A DNA stretch of 32,650 bases, from contig NZ_JAJSDQ010000013.1 of the NCBI RefSeq assembly GCF_021272345.1, positions 1-32,650 of the forward strand. The letters are read 5' to 3'. Under the pieces are notes generated by a model. The model did no database searches. It saw only the letters and a program-made list of their open reading frames with translations, and had not been told where the DNA came from. A program made the translations under genes and the position numbers. This document shows, one piece after another, positions 1 to 6,316 of the stretch (positions are counted from its first letter, which is position 1; every line of letters starts with the position of its first letter). The stretch is from Ornithinimicrobium sediminis. Its GTDB lineage: Bacteria > Actinomycetota > Actinomycetes > Actinomycetales > Dermatophilaceae.

Positions 1-62
1 TCCATGTCCCAGGGTGCCCCCAGCACGCCCCTGGTTTCGCGGGCATTCCTACATGAGGCACG

Positions 63-85
63 GCCCGCGTTTCGCGGGCACTTTT
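63..85 (+). terminator. Terminator-like hairpin
   Basis: A perfect 7-bp stem, GCCCGCG/CGCGGGC, with a TTT loop is followed by ACTTTT. It could end a transcript entering from the left edge. The loop and right arm (TTTCGCGGGCA, 70-80) repeat a copy at 35-45, so the hairpin may instead be part of a small repeat. Confidence 0.45.
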
Positions 86-264
86 CGTGAGTCTCGTCGA
101 GATGTTGACACACGCTATGAGGCAGGTCACACTCGAACGACGGATGAGCGAAGGAAAGCCAGCACCTTATCCCGCGGCCCGGGAAACGTCAGTTGATTCG
201 TGGCTACTGTGCACAGTCACGACGTTCACATCCTCAACTCTGCCGCACATGCAAGGAGGCTCCC

Positions 265-879
265 TTGACTCGCATCAAGTTCATTTACGACACCGAGCGA
301 TTCAGCAACAACCACGTCGCCGAGGTGCAGGCTGCGCATGGCCGCGCACAGGAACTGTCAACTAACATGCGTGCCCAGATGGAGGACATCTGGGACCAAC
401 GTCGCGGTCTTGGGCTGTGGAAGCGACGGAGGAAGGCTTGGAAGGAGAGCAGCGACTTCACTCGATGGCTCGGTGACGAGAAACTCACCAAGCGCCAGAT
501 CCGGCTCACGCGTAAGCGCATCTTCGAGATCGAGAAGCGACTAGGCAAGCGCGTGACATACGCCCTTAAGACGAACCGTGGACATTGCAAGGGGCATTGG
601 GCGTGGCATGCAGGGGGGCTGCAAGCGCGCCGCGTGAGGATCTGTCCCAACTTCTACGGGCACTCCACCGACATCCAAGCGACGGTCCTGATCCACGAGA
701 TCGTCCATGGCCTGGGACAGTTGCACCTCCCGTTCACCACGTGGCACCTGATACCGGCCAATGCACATCCTCGTGGTGCCGACACGCGTGACAAAGCCTT
801 GGCCTTGGCGCGACACCATCCGCGGGATGCTCGACGCAGCCCGGAGAACTACGAGCATCTCTCTCGCGCCTTCGCCTAA
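265..879 (+). CDS. Compact M35-like (aspzincin) zinc metallopeptidase
   Basis: Predicted 204-residue zinc peptidase. I chose TTG at 265 because AGGAGG sits 6 nt upstream; longer in-frame starts lack a ribosome site. The C-terminal half shows the layout of the deuterolysin/lysine-specific endopeptidase family (M35): a CP-F segment near residue 127, HEIVH at 144-148 (two zinc histidines and the catalytic Glu), GAD at 171-173 as likely third ligand, and a terminal PENYEHLSRAF resembling the family's NADNYEYF end. The N-terminal 100 residues are basic, helical and rich in Arg/Lys, and match nothing I recognise. No signal peptide or membrane segment is seen, although known M35 enzymes are mostly secreted or form the C-terminal domain of polymorphic toxins. 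The neighbourhood is IS debris, which suggests transfer. The fold assignment is motif-based; activity and substrate are unknown. Confidence 0.62.
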   Translation: MTRIKFIYDTERFSNNHVAEVQAAHGRAQELSTNMRAQMEDIWDQRRGLGLWKRRRKAWKESSDFTRWLGDEKLTKRQIRLTRKRIFEIEKRLGKRVTYALKTNRGHCKGHWAWHAGGLQARRVRICPNFYGHSTDIQATVLIHEIVHGLGQLHLPFTTWHLIPANAHPRGADTRDKALALARHHPRDARRSPENYEHLSRAFA

Positions 880-993
880 GTCGGCCCGGCTGGGCCCACC
901 AGGAACCGGGAACGCGACCGGGAGGCCTGGGCGTGGGTGCCACCCTAGACATCCCAGGGCACTAACTCGTCAAGCGGCAATGGTTTGGCAGTG

Positions 994-1019
994 TGAACCG
1001 CCCTGGGTTCGGTGGAGAC
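994..1019 (+). repeat. Left terminal inverted repeat of mini-IS3
   Basis: 26 bp, exactly the reverse complement of 1495-1520. It begins TGAACCGCCC and ends GGTGGAGAC. One further base on each outer side (993 G, 1521 C) also pairs. Confidence 0.9.
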
Positions 1020-1047
1020 TCCTGACCTTGGAAGCGAGGATGGAGTC

Positions 1048-1396
1048 TTGTCAGAGACGAATCGGTCGAGGAAGACGACCACGTCGCGTCGGTGCACCGA
1101 TGAGGAGAAGGCGGCCGCGGTGCGGATGGTCCGCACGCTGCGGGCCGAGCTCGGCACCAGCCAGGGCACGGTGAAGCGGGTCGCCGACCAGCTGGGCTAT
1201 GGCGTGGAGTCGGTGCGGACCTGGGTCAAGCAGGCCGAGGTCGACGAGCGTCTGGCCGCTGGCACGTCGACGGAGGAGGCGCAGCGTGTGCGGGACCTGG
1301 CGCAGGAGGTCTGCGAGCTGCGCCGCGCGAACGACGATCCTGCGGCGAGCCGCCAGTTTCTTCGCGGCGGAGCTCGACCGCCCCTCGAAGAGATAG
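1048..1396 (+). pseudogene. IS3-family OrfA, frameshifted
   Basis: Starts at TTG 1048 behind a GGATGGAG ribosome site and encodes the DNA-binding half of an IS3 transposase: a helix-turn-helix with VADQLGYGVESVRTWVKQAE, then a leucine-zipper-like stretch ending ELRRAN. Around 1330-1340 the frame shifts by one base; the expected C-terminus, ILRRAASFFAAELDRPSKR, continues in another frame to the TAG at 1394-1396. In an intact element OrfA ends here and OrfB is reached by programmed -1 slippage. This earlier shift is outside the usual slip region and looks like decay. Confidence 0.8.
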
Positions 1397-1480
1397 TCGC
1401 CTTCGTCAACACCAACAAGGACGACGTCGTCGGGGGTCGCCGCCTCGGGGTCGAGCCCATTTGCAGGGTTGCCCAGCGGA
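1391..1480 (+). pseudogene. IS3-family OrfB, 5' fragment only
   Basis: The frame overlapping the orfA stop encodes IVAFVNTNKDDVV, then LGVEPICRVAQ. This matches the start of IS3 OrfB proteins, where the usual text is an F-x-E-H-R segment followed by FGVEPICRVL. Nothing of the integrase core with its DDE residues remains; within about 20 bp the sequence reaches the right inverted repeat. The unit therefore depends on a transposase elsewhere if it still moves. Confidence 0.7.
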
Positions 1481-1494
1481 CCGACCAACCACTG

Positions 1495-1520
1495 GTCTCC
1501 ACCGAACCCAGGGCGGTTCA
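1495..1520 (-). repeat. Right terminal inverted repeat of mini-IS3
   Basis: Perfect inverted copy of 994-1019. The next base inward differs between the two ends (T at 1020 against C in the reverse complement at 1494), so the identical block is exactly terminal. Confidence 0.9.
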
Positions 1521-1654
1521 CCAACGGCCAGTCCTACCGCATGCGCCAAGCCCGCCAACGAGCAGGAGGTGGCCCCCTGACCACGTTATCAACCCAGCAG
1601 AGGGTGGGGACTTCCACCTGGCCAAAACCGGGGACTTGTACCTGGCCATTGACA
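1521..1654 (+). mobile_element. Right end of an IS21-family element
   Basis: Two tandem copies of GGGGACTTnnACCTGGCCA lie at 1606-1624 and 1630-1648, followed by TTGACA ending at 1654. Multiple terminal repeats ending in ACA are typical of IS21-family ends. Just inside, 1524-1560 reads NGQSYRMRQARQRAG, which resembles the C-terminus of the IstB helper ATPase (GxSYRxR). The rest of istB and all of istA are absent. The left border is the mini-IS3 end, so the two elements are fused with no target duplication. Confidence 0.68.
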
Positions 1655-1792
1655 CTTGTGGGTGATGGTGAGCTCCGCACAGGTGTCGCGCCAAGCGTGG
1701 GAGCGGTAGCAGCTGCTGTTGTCGGACAGCGCTCGTTCGACGGTGACGCCGTGGTCGGCGAACCAGGCGGTGGCCCTGGCGGGAGGGCTGGA
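1655..1792 (-). pseudogene. IS481-type transposase fragment
   Basis: On the minus strand this reads ATAWFADHGVTVERALSDNS followed by SCYRSHAWRDTCAELTITHK. This is the region around the second catalytic Asp of IS481-family integrases, where the normal text is VLSDNGSxYRSHAWRDxCxELGITHKRTRPYRPQTNGK. The Gly after Asp-Asn is Ser here. The frame stops exactly at the IS21 terminus (1654/1655), which cuts the protein after HK and removes the catalytic Glu. Upstream of about 1792 the match fades, and 1793-1955 holds no other recognisable gene. Confidence 0.72.
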
Positions 1793-1955
1793 TCCACGTC
1801 AGCTGCGAACCGCGCGAGTTGCTGGTGAAGACCGACTGACCCAGTCACTACTCGGGCCGGCTTGTGGACGCTTGCCGGCGTCCACGTCAAGCGTGTCGGT
1901 CACCTGCGTCAATTCGCCGCGTATACGACAGTCCCCCGGTCGTCGGCCAAGACTC

Positions 1956-2870
1956 TCAGGCGGGGAACACACCGCTGGAGAGGTACCGGTCGCCGCGGTC
2001 GCAGACCACGAAGACGATCGTCGCCCCTTCGACATCCTCGGCCACCTGCAGCGCGGTCCAGCAAGCGCCGCCCGCGGAGACACCGCCGAAGACGCCCTCC
2101 TCACGGGCCAGCCGGCGGGCCGTCTCCTCGGCGTCGGTCTGGGTGACTTCCACGGTCCGGTCCACCGCTGACGGATCGAAGATCTTCGGCACGTACTCCG
2201 GTGGCCAGGCGCGGATCCCGGGGATCTTCGCGCCCTCCGCGGGCTGTGCCCCGACGATCTGGACACCGGGGTTGCGCGACTTCAGGAACCGCGAGACCCC
2301 GGTGATCGTGCCGGTGGTGCCCATCGCGGACACGAAGTGCGTGATCCGTCCGTCGGTCTGGCGCCACAGCTCCGGGCCCGTGCCGTTCTCGTGGGCACGG
2401 GGGTTGTCCGGGTTGCCGAACTGGTCCAAGACCCGGCCTCTACCCTCCCGCTCCATCCGCGTCACGACGTCGCGTGCCTCTTCCATGCCGCCCTCTGCCG
2501 AGGTAAGAACCAGGTCGGCTCCATACGCCTTCATCGTCTGGATCCGCTCGGTGGAGGCGTTTTCAGGCATCACGAGGACCAGGGGGTAGCCGCTGATCGC
2601 CGCCGCCATCGCCAAGCCGATCCCGGTGTTGCCGGACGTGGCTTCCAGCAGAATGTCGCCGGGGGAGATCTCCCCTCGCTCCTCGGCGCCGCGGATCATG
2701 CTGATCGCCGGCCGGTCCTTCACCGAGCCGGCCGGGTTGTTCCCCTCCAGCTTGGCGAGCAGCACGTTGCCGCGGCGTTCGTTCTCCGGCCCCGGAAGGC
2801 GCTGCAGACGCACCAGCGGGGTGCCGCCGATGACGTCCTCCATCGTGAGGTACGGCCCAGGGTTGCTCAC
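1956..2870 (-). CDS. cysM: Cysteine synthase, CysM type
   Basis: PLP-dependent beta-replacement enzyme of 304 residues that makes L-cysteine from an activated serine (O-acetyl- or O-phosphoserine) and a sulfide donor. The CysM signature GNNPAGSVKDRPA places the PLP lysine at residue 51. A phosphate-binding loop, TSGNTGIGLAM, and the C-terminal CDRGDRYLSSGVF, also typical of CysM, are present. Length is normal. The GTG start at 2870 has no Shine-Dalgarno site but lies 7 nt behind a TAGACT box, so a leaderless transcript is likely. It stands alone between IS debris and a divergent DUF385 gene. Whether this copy prefers O-phosphoserine, as in Mycobacterium, cannot be read from the sequence. Confidence 0.93.
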   Translation of the reverse strand: MSNPGPYLTMEDVIGGTPLVRLQRLPGPENERRGNVLLAKLEGNNPAGSVKDRPAISMIRGAEERGEISPGDILLEATSGNTGIGLAMAAAISGYPLVLVMPENASTERIQTMKAYGADLVLTSAEGGMEEARDVVTRMEREGRGRVLDQFGNPDNPRAHENGTGPELWRQTDGRITHFVSAMGTTGTITGVSRFLKSRNPGVQIVGAQPAEGAKIPGIRAWPPEYVPKIFDPSAVDRTVEVTQTDAEETARRLAREEGVFGGVSAGGACWTALQVAEDVEGATIVFVVCDRGDRYLSSGVFPA

Positions 2871-2883
2871 CCGCCGGAGTCTA
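2871..2883 (-). promoter_or_regulatory. Leaderless -10 box of cysM
   Basis: On the minus strand TAGACT (2883-2878) is followed by 7 nt and then the GTG start. TANNNT this close to a start codon is the usual mark of an actinobacterial leaderless mRNA. No clear -35 is seen. Confidence 0.55.
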
Positions 2884-3141
2884 CGGCGGCGGTCGCCAAA
2901 GAATCACAGCAGACTGATCAACCTCCACGCATCGCCCCCGCGAATGACCTTGGCCGGGAGACCGTACACCCCTGCTCGAGGGTGTCAGGAGCGTCCTTCT
3001 GCCGCGTACGGCGAGGTCGTCGCTGCCGCCGGGGACTCTCCCTGGGCGGGGACTTGGCCGGGGACCTTTGCCCCTGTGCGACTCGAGGTTGCGGTGAGAA
3101 CGTTGAGATGCGGCCAGTCGGCTGCGGTCAGGAGGGTCGAC

Positions 3142-3663
3142 GTGAAGCCTCAGGACTACTCCGCCCGCACGGCCTACCGACCCCCGGCGGGATGGTACCG
3201 GCGCCTCAACTGGCTTGGTGTGCTGCTGACATCGCTCGGTCTGGCTCCGCGAGACGCCGTGACGCTCCAGGTGCGCGGGCGCACGACCGGGAAGGTGCGC
3301 CGCGTGCCGATTCTTCGGACTCGCTACCGGGGGGATGACTACCTCGTCGCTCTCGCCGGGGAGTCGCAGTGGGTCAGGAATGTCCGAGCAGCACACGGCC
3401 AGCCGGTGGTCAGCCGTCGCGGAGCCCGACAGGTCCACCTCGAGGAGCTCGCGTCGACCGAGCGTGCAGAGATCATCGCGGAGTACCTGCAGGCTGGCCA
3501 ACGACGCAGCGGCGCGGAAGCCAATGCGGACCAAGCACGCTTCTACTTCGGTCTCGACCCTGAGCCGTCGACCGACGACATCGAGGCAATCGGCGACAAC
3601 TACCCGGTGTTCCGCATCACCTACGAGACGGACGACACCCAGGTGATGCCGGAGGGTGACTGA
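3142..3663 (+). CDS. DUF385/Ddn-like F420-binding nitroreductase-family protein
   Basis: 173 residues. Start GTG 3142 is preceded by GGAGG with 6 nt spacing. The core GRTTGKVRRVPILRTRYRGDDYLVA, read in two parts (GRTTGKVRRVPI and GDDYLVALAG), followed by WVRNVRAAHGQPVV, matches the split-barrel family of deazaflavin (F420)-dependent nitroreductases, in which the GRxTGKxR loop contacts the F420 phosphates and WxxNxxA is conserved. Members use reduced F420 on quinones or nitroaromatics, or are simply conserved proteins of unknown substrate. The long C-terminal acidic stretch (about residues 130-173) is not part of the usual core. It converges on the dienelactone hydrolase gene with a 103-bp gap showing no clear terminator. 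The family call is good; the cofactor is inferred. Confidence 0.8.
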   Translation: MKPQDYSARTAYRPPAGWYRRLNWLGVLLTSLGLAPRDAVTLQVRGRTTGKVRRVPILRTRYRGDDYLVALAGESQWVRNVRAAHGQPVVSRRGARQVHLEELASTERAEIIAEYLQAGQRRSGAEANADQARFYFGLDPEPSTDDIEAIGDNYPVFRITYETDDTQVMPEGD

Positions 3664-3766
3664 TGGCCCGGGCACGGAACTCGAAGTCCCGGCAGGCAGA
3701 CACCCGACGTCGATCGGTCGCTGGATCCCGCCCCGGCTGGGATTCGCTCTCACGCCGCAACGGCGG

Positions 3767-4561
3767 TCAAGGGCGCAGCTGCTCGGCCAGAAACGCCAAT
3801 ACCCGGTCGAGGGCGACCCGGGTCGGATGGCCCGGTTCGTCGACGAGGGAGACCGTGAGCACCGCGTGCGCCGACGGCGCGATGCCAGCCGCGTTGCCCG
3901 GCGAAGAGTCGATCTCGATCCCCTCAAAGGACGTCCCCAGCGTCGCCCGGAGGGTCTCGAATCGCTCCAAAGGGCAACCCCGGTCGTTGGTGAACCGGAG
4001 CCCGAGCACGCGCAGTCCGTCGCTGGTTCGTTCCGTGATTGTCGAGAGATCCTGAGCATCCATACCCAGGGCGGCACGGCCACGCTTCCCGATTGGTGCG
4101 GGCATGACCGGCTGGCTCATGACGGACGCGACGACTGAGGGTTCGAGAGCTGTTGCCAGCGCGAAACCTCCGGTGAAGCACATCCCGACCACGCCGACCC
4201 CGGGACCGCCACACTCACGGTGGGCCGACGCGGCGAGTGCCCGCAGCCACCCGACGACGGGGCTCGTGCGGTCGGCCAGCTTGGTGAACTCCCGTGCCAC
4301 GCAGACCTGCACGATCGATCGCAGGATCTCGCGGCCGTTCGCGGGGGCTGCGGGGCGCCCGTACAGGGACGGGAGGTACACGGTGTACCCAGCGGCGATC
4401 AGCCGACGGGCGAAATCGATGACGCCTGGATGCAGGCCGGGGATCTCATGGAGCACGAGAACCGCTGACCCCGAACCACCCCGAAAGACCTCATACGTGC
4501 GCCGGTCGTGCGCGAAGTCGAATGCCCGGAACTCCGGGCCGATCGGCTTGCTGAGACTCAT
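3767..4561 (-). CDS. Dienelactone hydrolase family protein
   Basis: 264-residue alpha/beta hydrolase. The triad is visible: Cys128 in GMCFTGG, Asp193 in TNDRGCP and His232 in SAHAV, with Glu39 in LHEIPGL, the residue that activates the cysteine in this family. Founding members open dienelactones in chlorocatechol breakdown, but most genomic homologs have unknown substrates. I chose ATG 4561, with GGGAG upstream, since the residues before MSLSKP in a longer frame look non-coding. No catabolic genes adjoin it. The 279 bp to the toxin-antitoxin pair contain only that pair's operator near the far end. Confidence 0.85.
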   Translation of the reverse strand: MSLSKPIGPEFRAFDFAHDRRTYEVFRGGSGSAVLVLHEIPGLHPGVIDFARRLIAAGYTVYLPSLYGRPAAPANGREILRSIVQVCVAREFTKLADRTSPVVGWLRALAASAHRECGGPGVGVVGMCFTGGFALATALEPSVVASVMSQPVMPAPIGKRGRAALGMDAQDLSTITERTSDGLRVLGLRFTNDRGCPLERFETLRATLGTSFEGIEIDSSPGNAAGIAPSAHAVLTVSLVDEPGHPTRVALDRVLAFLAEQLRP

Positions 4562-4813
4562 ACCGACTGCTCCCATCCATGGTTCGCCCAGCATGGTCGC
4601 AGCCACCCCCGACCGCAATGGCGAGCGGCAGGCCACCAGCGAATCACCAGGCGTACTCCTGGCCACCTACCCAACGCCCTCGACGGCGCCGTCTGACGCC
4701 GCCCGCGACTGATATCCGAATGCATGGGCTGTCCATCCGGGCGCTTCGGAGATGCGTCACATCGCCGCGAAGCGGGCCCCCCTGAACCTGGCGTCGCACA
4801 GTTCCTGAGCGCT

Positions 4814-4834
4814 ATGGTACCGCTGCGGTACCAT
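4814..4834. promoter_or_regulatory. Palindromic operator of the RHH-Doc pair
   Basis: A perfect dyad with 9-bp arms, ATGGTACCG and CGGTACCAT, separated by CTG, ends 6 bp before the antitoxin ATG. It overlaps a TATGGT -10-like box (4813-4818). Ribbon-helix-helix antitoxins usually bind such dyads to repress their own operon. Confidence 0.75.
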
Positions 4835-4840
4835 CCAGAT

Positions 4841-5038
4841 ATGGCGATGAACCTGAGGCTGACCGACGCCGAGAGCGAAGCCCTGCGCAAGAAGGCCGAG
4901 CAGGAAGGGCGTTCCATGCAGGAGGTCGCTCGAGCCGCGATCGCTCAGTACGTCTCAGAGCGTCCGCAGCGACTGAGGGCCGCGATCGACCGAGTCCGCA
5001 CTGAGGACAGCGAGCTGCTCGAGCGACTGAGTCGGTGA
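4841..5038 (+). CDS. Ribbon-helix-helix (CopG-like) antitoxin
   Basis: 65 residues starting MAMNLRLTDAESEALRKKAE. A beta strand (MNLRLT) precedes two helices with GRSMQEVARAAIAQYV, the ribbon-helix-helix pattern, and an acidic-polar C-terminal tail follows that would wrap the toxin. ATG 4841 is used; ATG 4847 is also possible. The last four bases overlap the start of the Doc gene (GTGA), so the two are translated together. Classical Doc partners are Phd proteins; RHH partners for Doc are common in Actinobacteria. It should neutralise the toxin and repress the operon through the 4814-4834 dyad. Confidence 0.85.
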   Translation: MAMNLRLTDAESEALRKKAEQEGRSMQEVARAAIAQYVSERPQRLRAAIDRVRTEDSELLERLSR

Positions 5039-5424
5039 GCGCCGAGGAGCTGGACTACCTCTCGGTCGAGGACCTTCTGGAGATCGCATCCGGGGTGCTC
5101 GACGACGTCGCGGTGAGGGACCCGGGCCTCCTTGCCGCGGCTGCCGCACGGCCGATGACCACCGTGTTCGGCGACGACGCCTACCCGGCGTTCGAGGACA
5201 AGGTCGCGGCGCTGCTGCATTCCCTGGTCCGCAACCACGCCCTGGTGGACGGCAACAAACGCCTTGCCTGGTCGGCCGCCCGAGTCTTCTGCCTCCTCAA
5301 TGGCCGCGATCTGACCTACACCGTCGACGAGGCGGAGCAGATGATGCTCGGGGCGGCCGCCGGCGGGCTGGACGTTCCGCAGATCGCGGACTGGCTCGCA
5401 GCGCGAAACGCAGCCGCGTCATAG
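5035..5424 (+). CDS. doc: Doc (death-on-curing) family toxin, Fic fold
   Basis: 129 residues. The Fic-type motif is HALVDGNKR (His68 to Arg76), the Doc version in which Lys replaces the second Gly of HxFx(D/E)GNGR. Doc of phage P1 phosphorylates EF-Tu rather than transferring AMP, and this variant suggests the same kind of reaction. Position 3 of the motif is Leu instead of Phe, as in many actinobacterial Docs. GTG 5035 overlaps the antitoxin stop. The length agrees with P1 Doc (126 residues) and all motif residues are intact, so the toxin is probably functional. Its place in the accessory block suggests a role in stabilising the element. Confidence 0.9.
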   Translation: MSAEELDYLSVEDLLEIASGVLDDVAVRDPGLLAAAAARPMTTVFGDDAYPAFEDKVAALLHSLVRNHALVDGNKRLAWSAARVFCLLNGRDLTYTVDEAEQMMLGAAAGGLDVPQIADWLAARNAAAS

Positions 5425-5673
5425 CGCCGCCAGCGAAGCGGGTGCAGACGACCGGACATGACCGCTCCCCCGCTTCTCCGATCAACCCCACCGGACGAGG
5501 CAACCAGGCACATCAGCTATGGACGCATATCCAGGGTGTCGATCGTGCCGAGTGCGAGGCGTGTCGACAGGGGTGCGGAACTCGTTCTCACCTGTGCGTC
5601 CCAGCGGTTCCACCGACCGCAGGCGGATCTACGTTCGCGGAGCTTCCGCGCGGGTGGAAGCTGCTGTAACTTT

Positions 5674-5689
5674 TTGGGCACTTGCCCAA
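5674..5689. promoter_or_regulatory. Candidate TetR operator
   Basis: The dyad TTGGGCACTTGCCCAA (7-bp arms, 2-nt centre) lies 25 bp before the TetR start, just after a TAACTT -10-like box (5667-5672). Size and position fit autoregulation by the TetR protein. The 250 bp before it (5425-5673) hold no gene I can support. Confidence 0.55.
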
Positions 5690-5714
5690 GGCAGATGCAC
5701 AAGGAGCAGACTGT

Positions 5715-6314
5715 ATGGGGTTTTCCACGTCGGCAGAGCGCGGTGCCGAGGTCCGCAGGCGGTTGTTGGTGGCTGCTGCGCAGTTGATCCCAGAGGTGGG
5801 CTGGCACGCGGTCAGCACCCGAGCGGTAGCGGAGCGGGCAGGCGTGGGTCCAGGGCTGGTGCACTACCACTTCGACTCGGTGCAATCGCTGCTCAGACAG
5901 GCCGTCGTCGCGGTGATGGGTGAGGTGCTGTCGGTGTTTCCTCCTCTCCTGTCCAAGAACGCGTCGGCGGGCGCGGCGCTGGGGGACATGCTTGCTGCCC
6001 TGGATGACTACGACGGGACGGACACGACGTCGCTGTTGTTCGTCGAGGCGTACTTGGCGTCGACGCGGGACGAGCAGCTGCGGATGGGGCTGAGTCGCCT
6101 GCTGGAGGAGTTCCGCGGTGACCTCGCTTCCTGGCTGGCGATGCAGGGCACGCGGGCACCTGAGGACACGGCCGCCGTGCTCGTGGCAGCGGTCGACGGT
6201 GTGCTGCTGCACCGCGCGCTGAACCCGGGGATGACCTCAAGCGTCGTTTCGCCGGTGCTGCGCCGGCTGCTGACTGATGGTGATGCGGACGCCGGCGCGG
6301 AAGGGAGCGGTTGA
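5715..6314 (+). CDS. TetR-family transcriptional regulator
   Basis: 199 residues. ATG 5715 has AAGGAG 8 nt upstream. Residues about 12-58 form the TetR helix-turn-helix: RRRLLVAAAQLIPEVGW, then VSTRAVAERAGVGPGLVHYHF, the recognition helix ending in the conserved Y-H-F. The rest is a helical ligand-binding domain that cannot be matched to a ligand. It precedes an FAD monooxygenase by 2 bp and almost surely shares its transcript, a pairing seen in inducible detoxification or resistance units. Repression through the dyad at 5674-5689 is inferred. Confidence 0.9.
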   Translation: MGFSTSAERGAEVRRRLLVAAAQLIPEVGWHAVSTRAVAERAGVGPGLVHYHFDSVQSLLRQAVVAVMGEVLSVFPPLLSKNASAGAALGDMLAALDDYDGTDTTSLLFVEAYLASTRDEQLRMGLSRLLEEFRGDLASWLAMQGTRAPEDTAAVLVAAVDGVLLHRALNPGMTSSVVSPVLRRLLTDGDADAGAEGSG

Positions 6315-6316
6315 GG

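Larger units (their letters stand above)
994..1520 (+). mobile_element. Internally deleted IS3-family element (mini-IS3)
   Basis: A 527-bp unit bounded by perfect 26-bp inverted repeats (994-1019 and 1495-1520) that start TGAACCGCCC and end GGGCGGTTCA, giving the 5'-TG...CA-3' ends of IS3 elements. Inside are a frameshifted orfA and only the first ~30 codons of orfB, after which the sequence runs straight to the right end. An intact IS3 element is about 1.2-1.5 kb, so most of the DDE transposase has been deleted while both ends remain. The flanking bases (GTG on the left, CCA on the right) do not form a target duplication. Confidence 0.85.

Noticed and set aside
105-110. TTGACA as a -35 box for the peptidase gene
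   Set aside because: No -10-like hexamer occurs 16-18 bp downstream.
1932-1941. TCCCCCGGT match to the tRNA-Asn 3' end as an attachment repeat
   Set aside because: Nine bases only, with no extension on either side.
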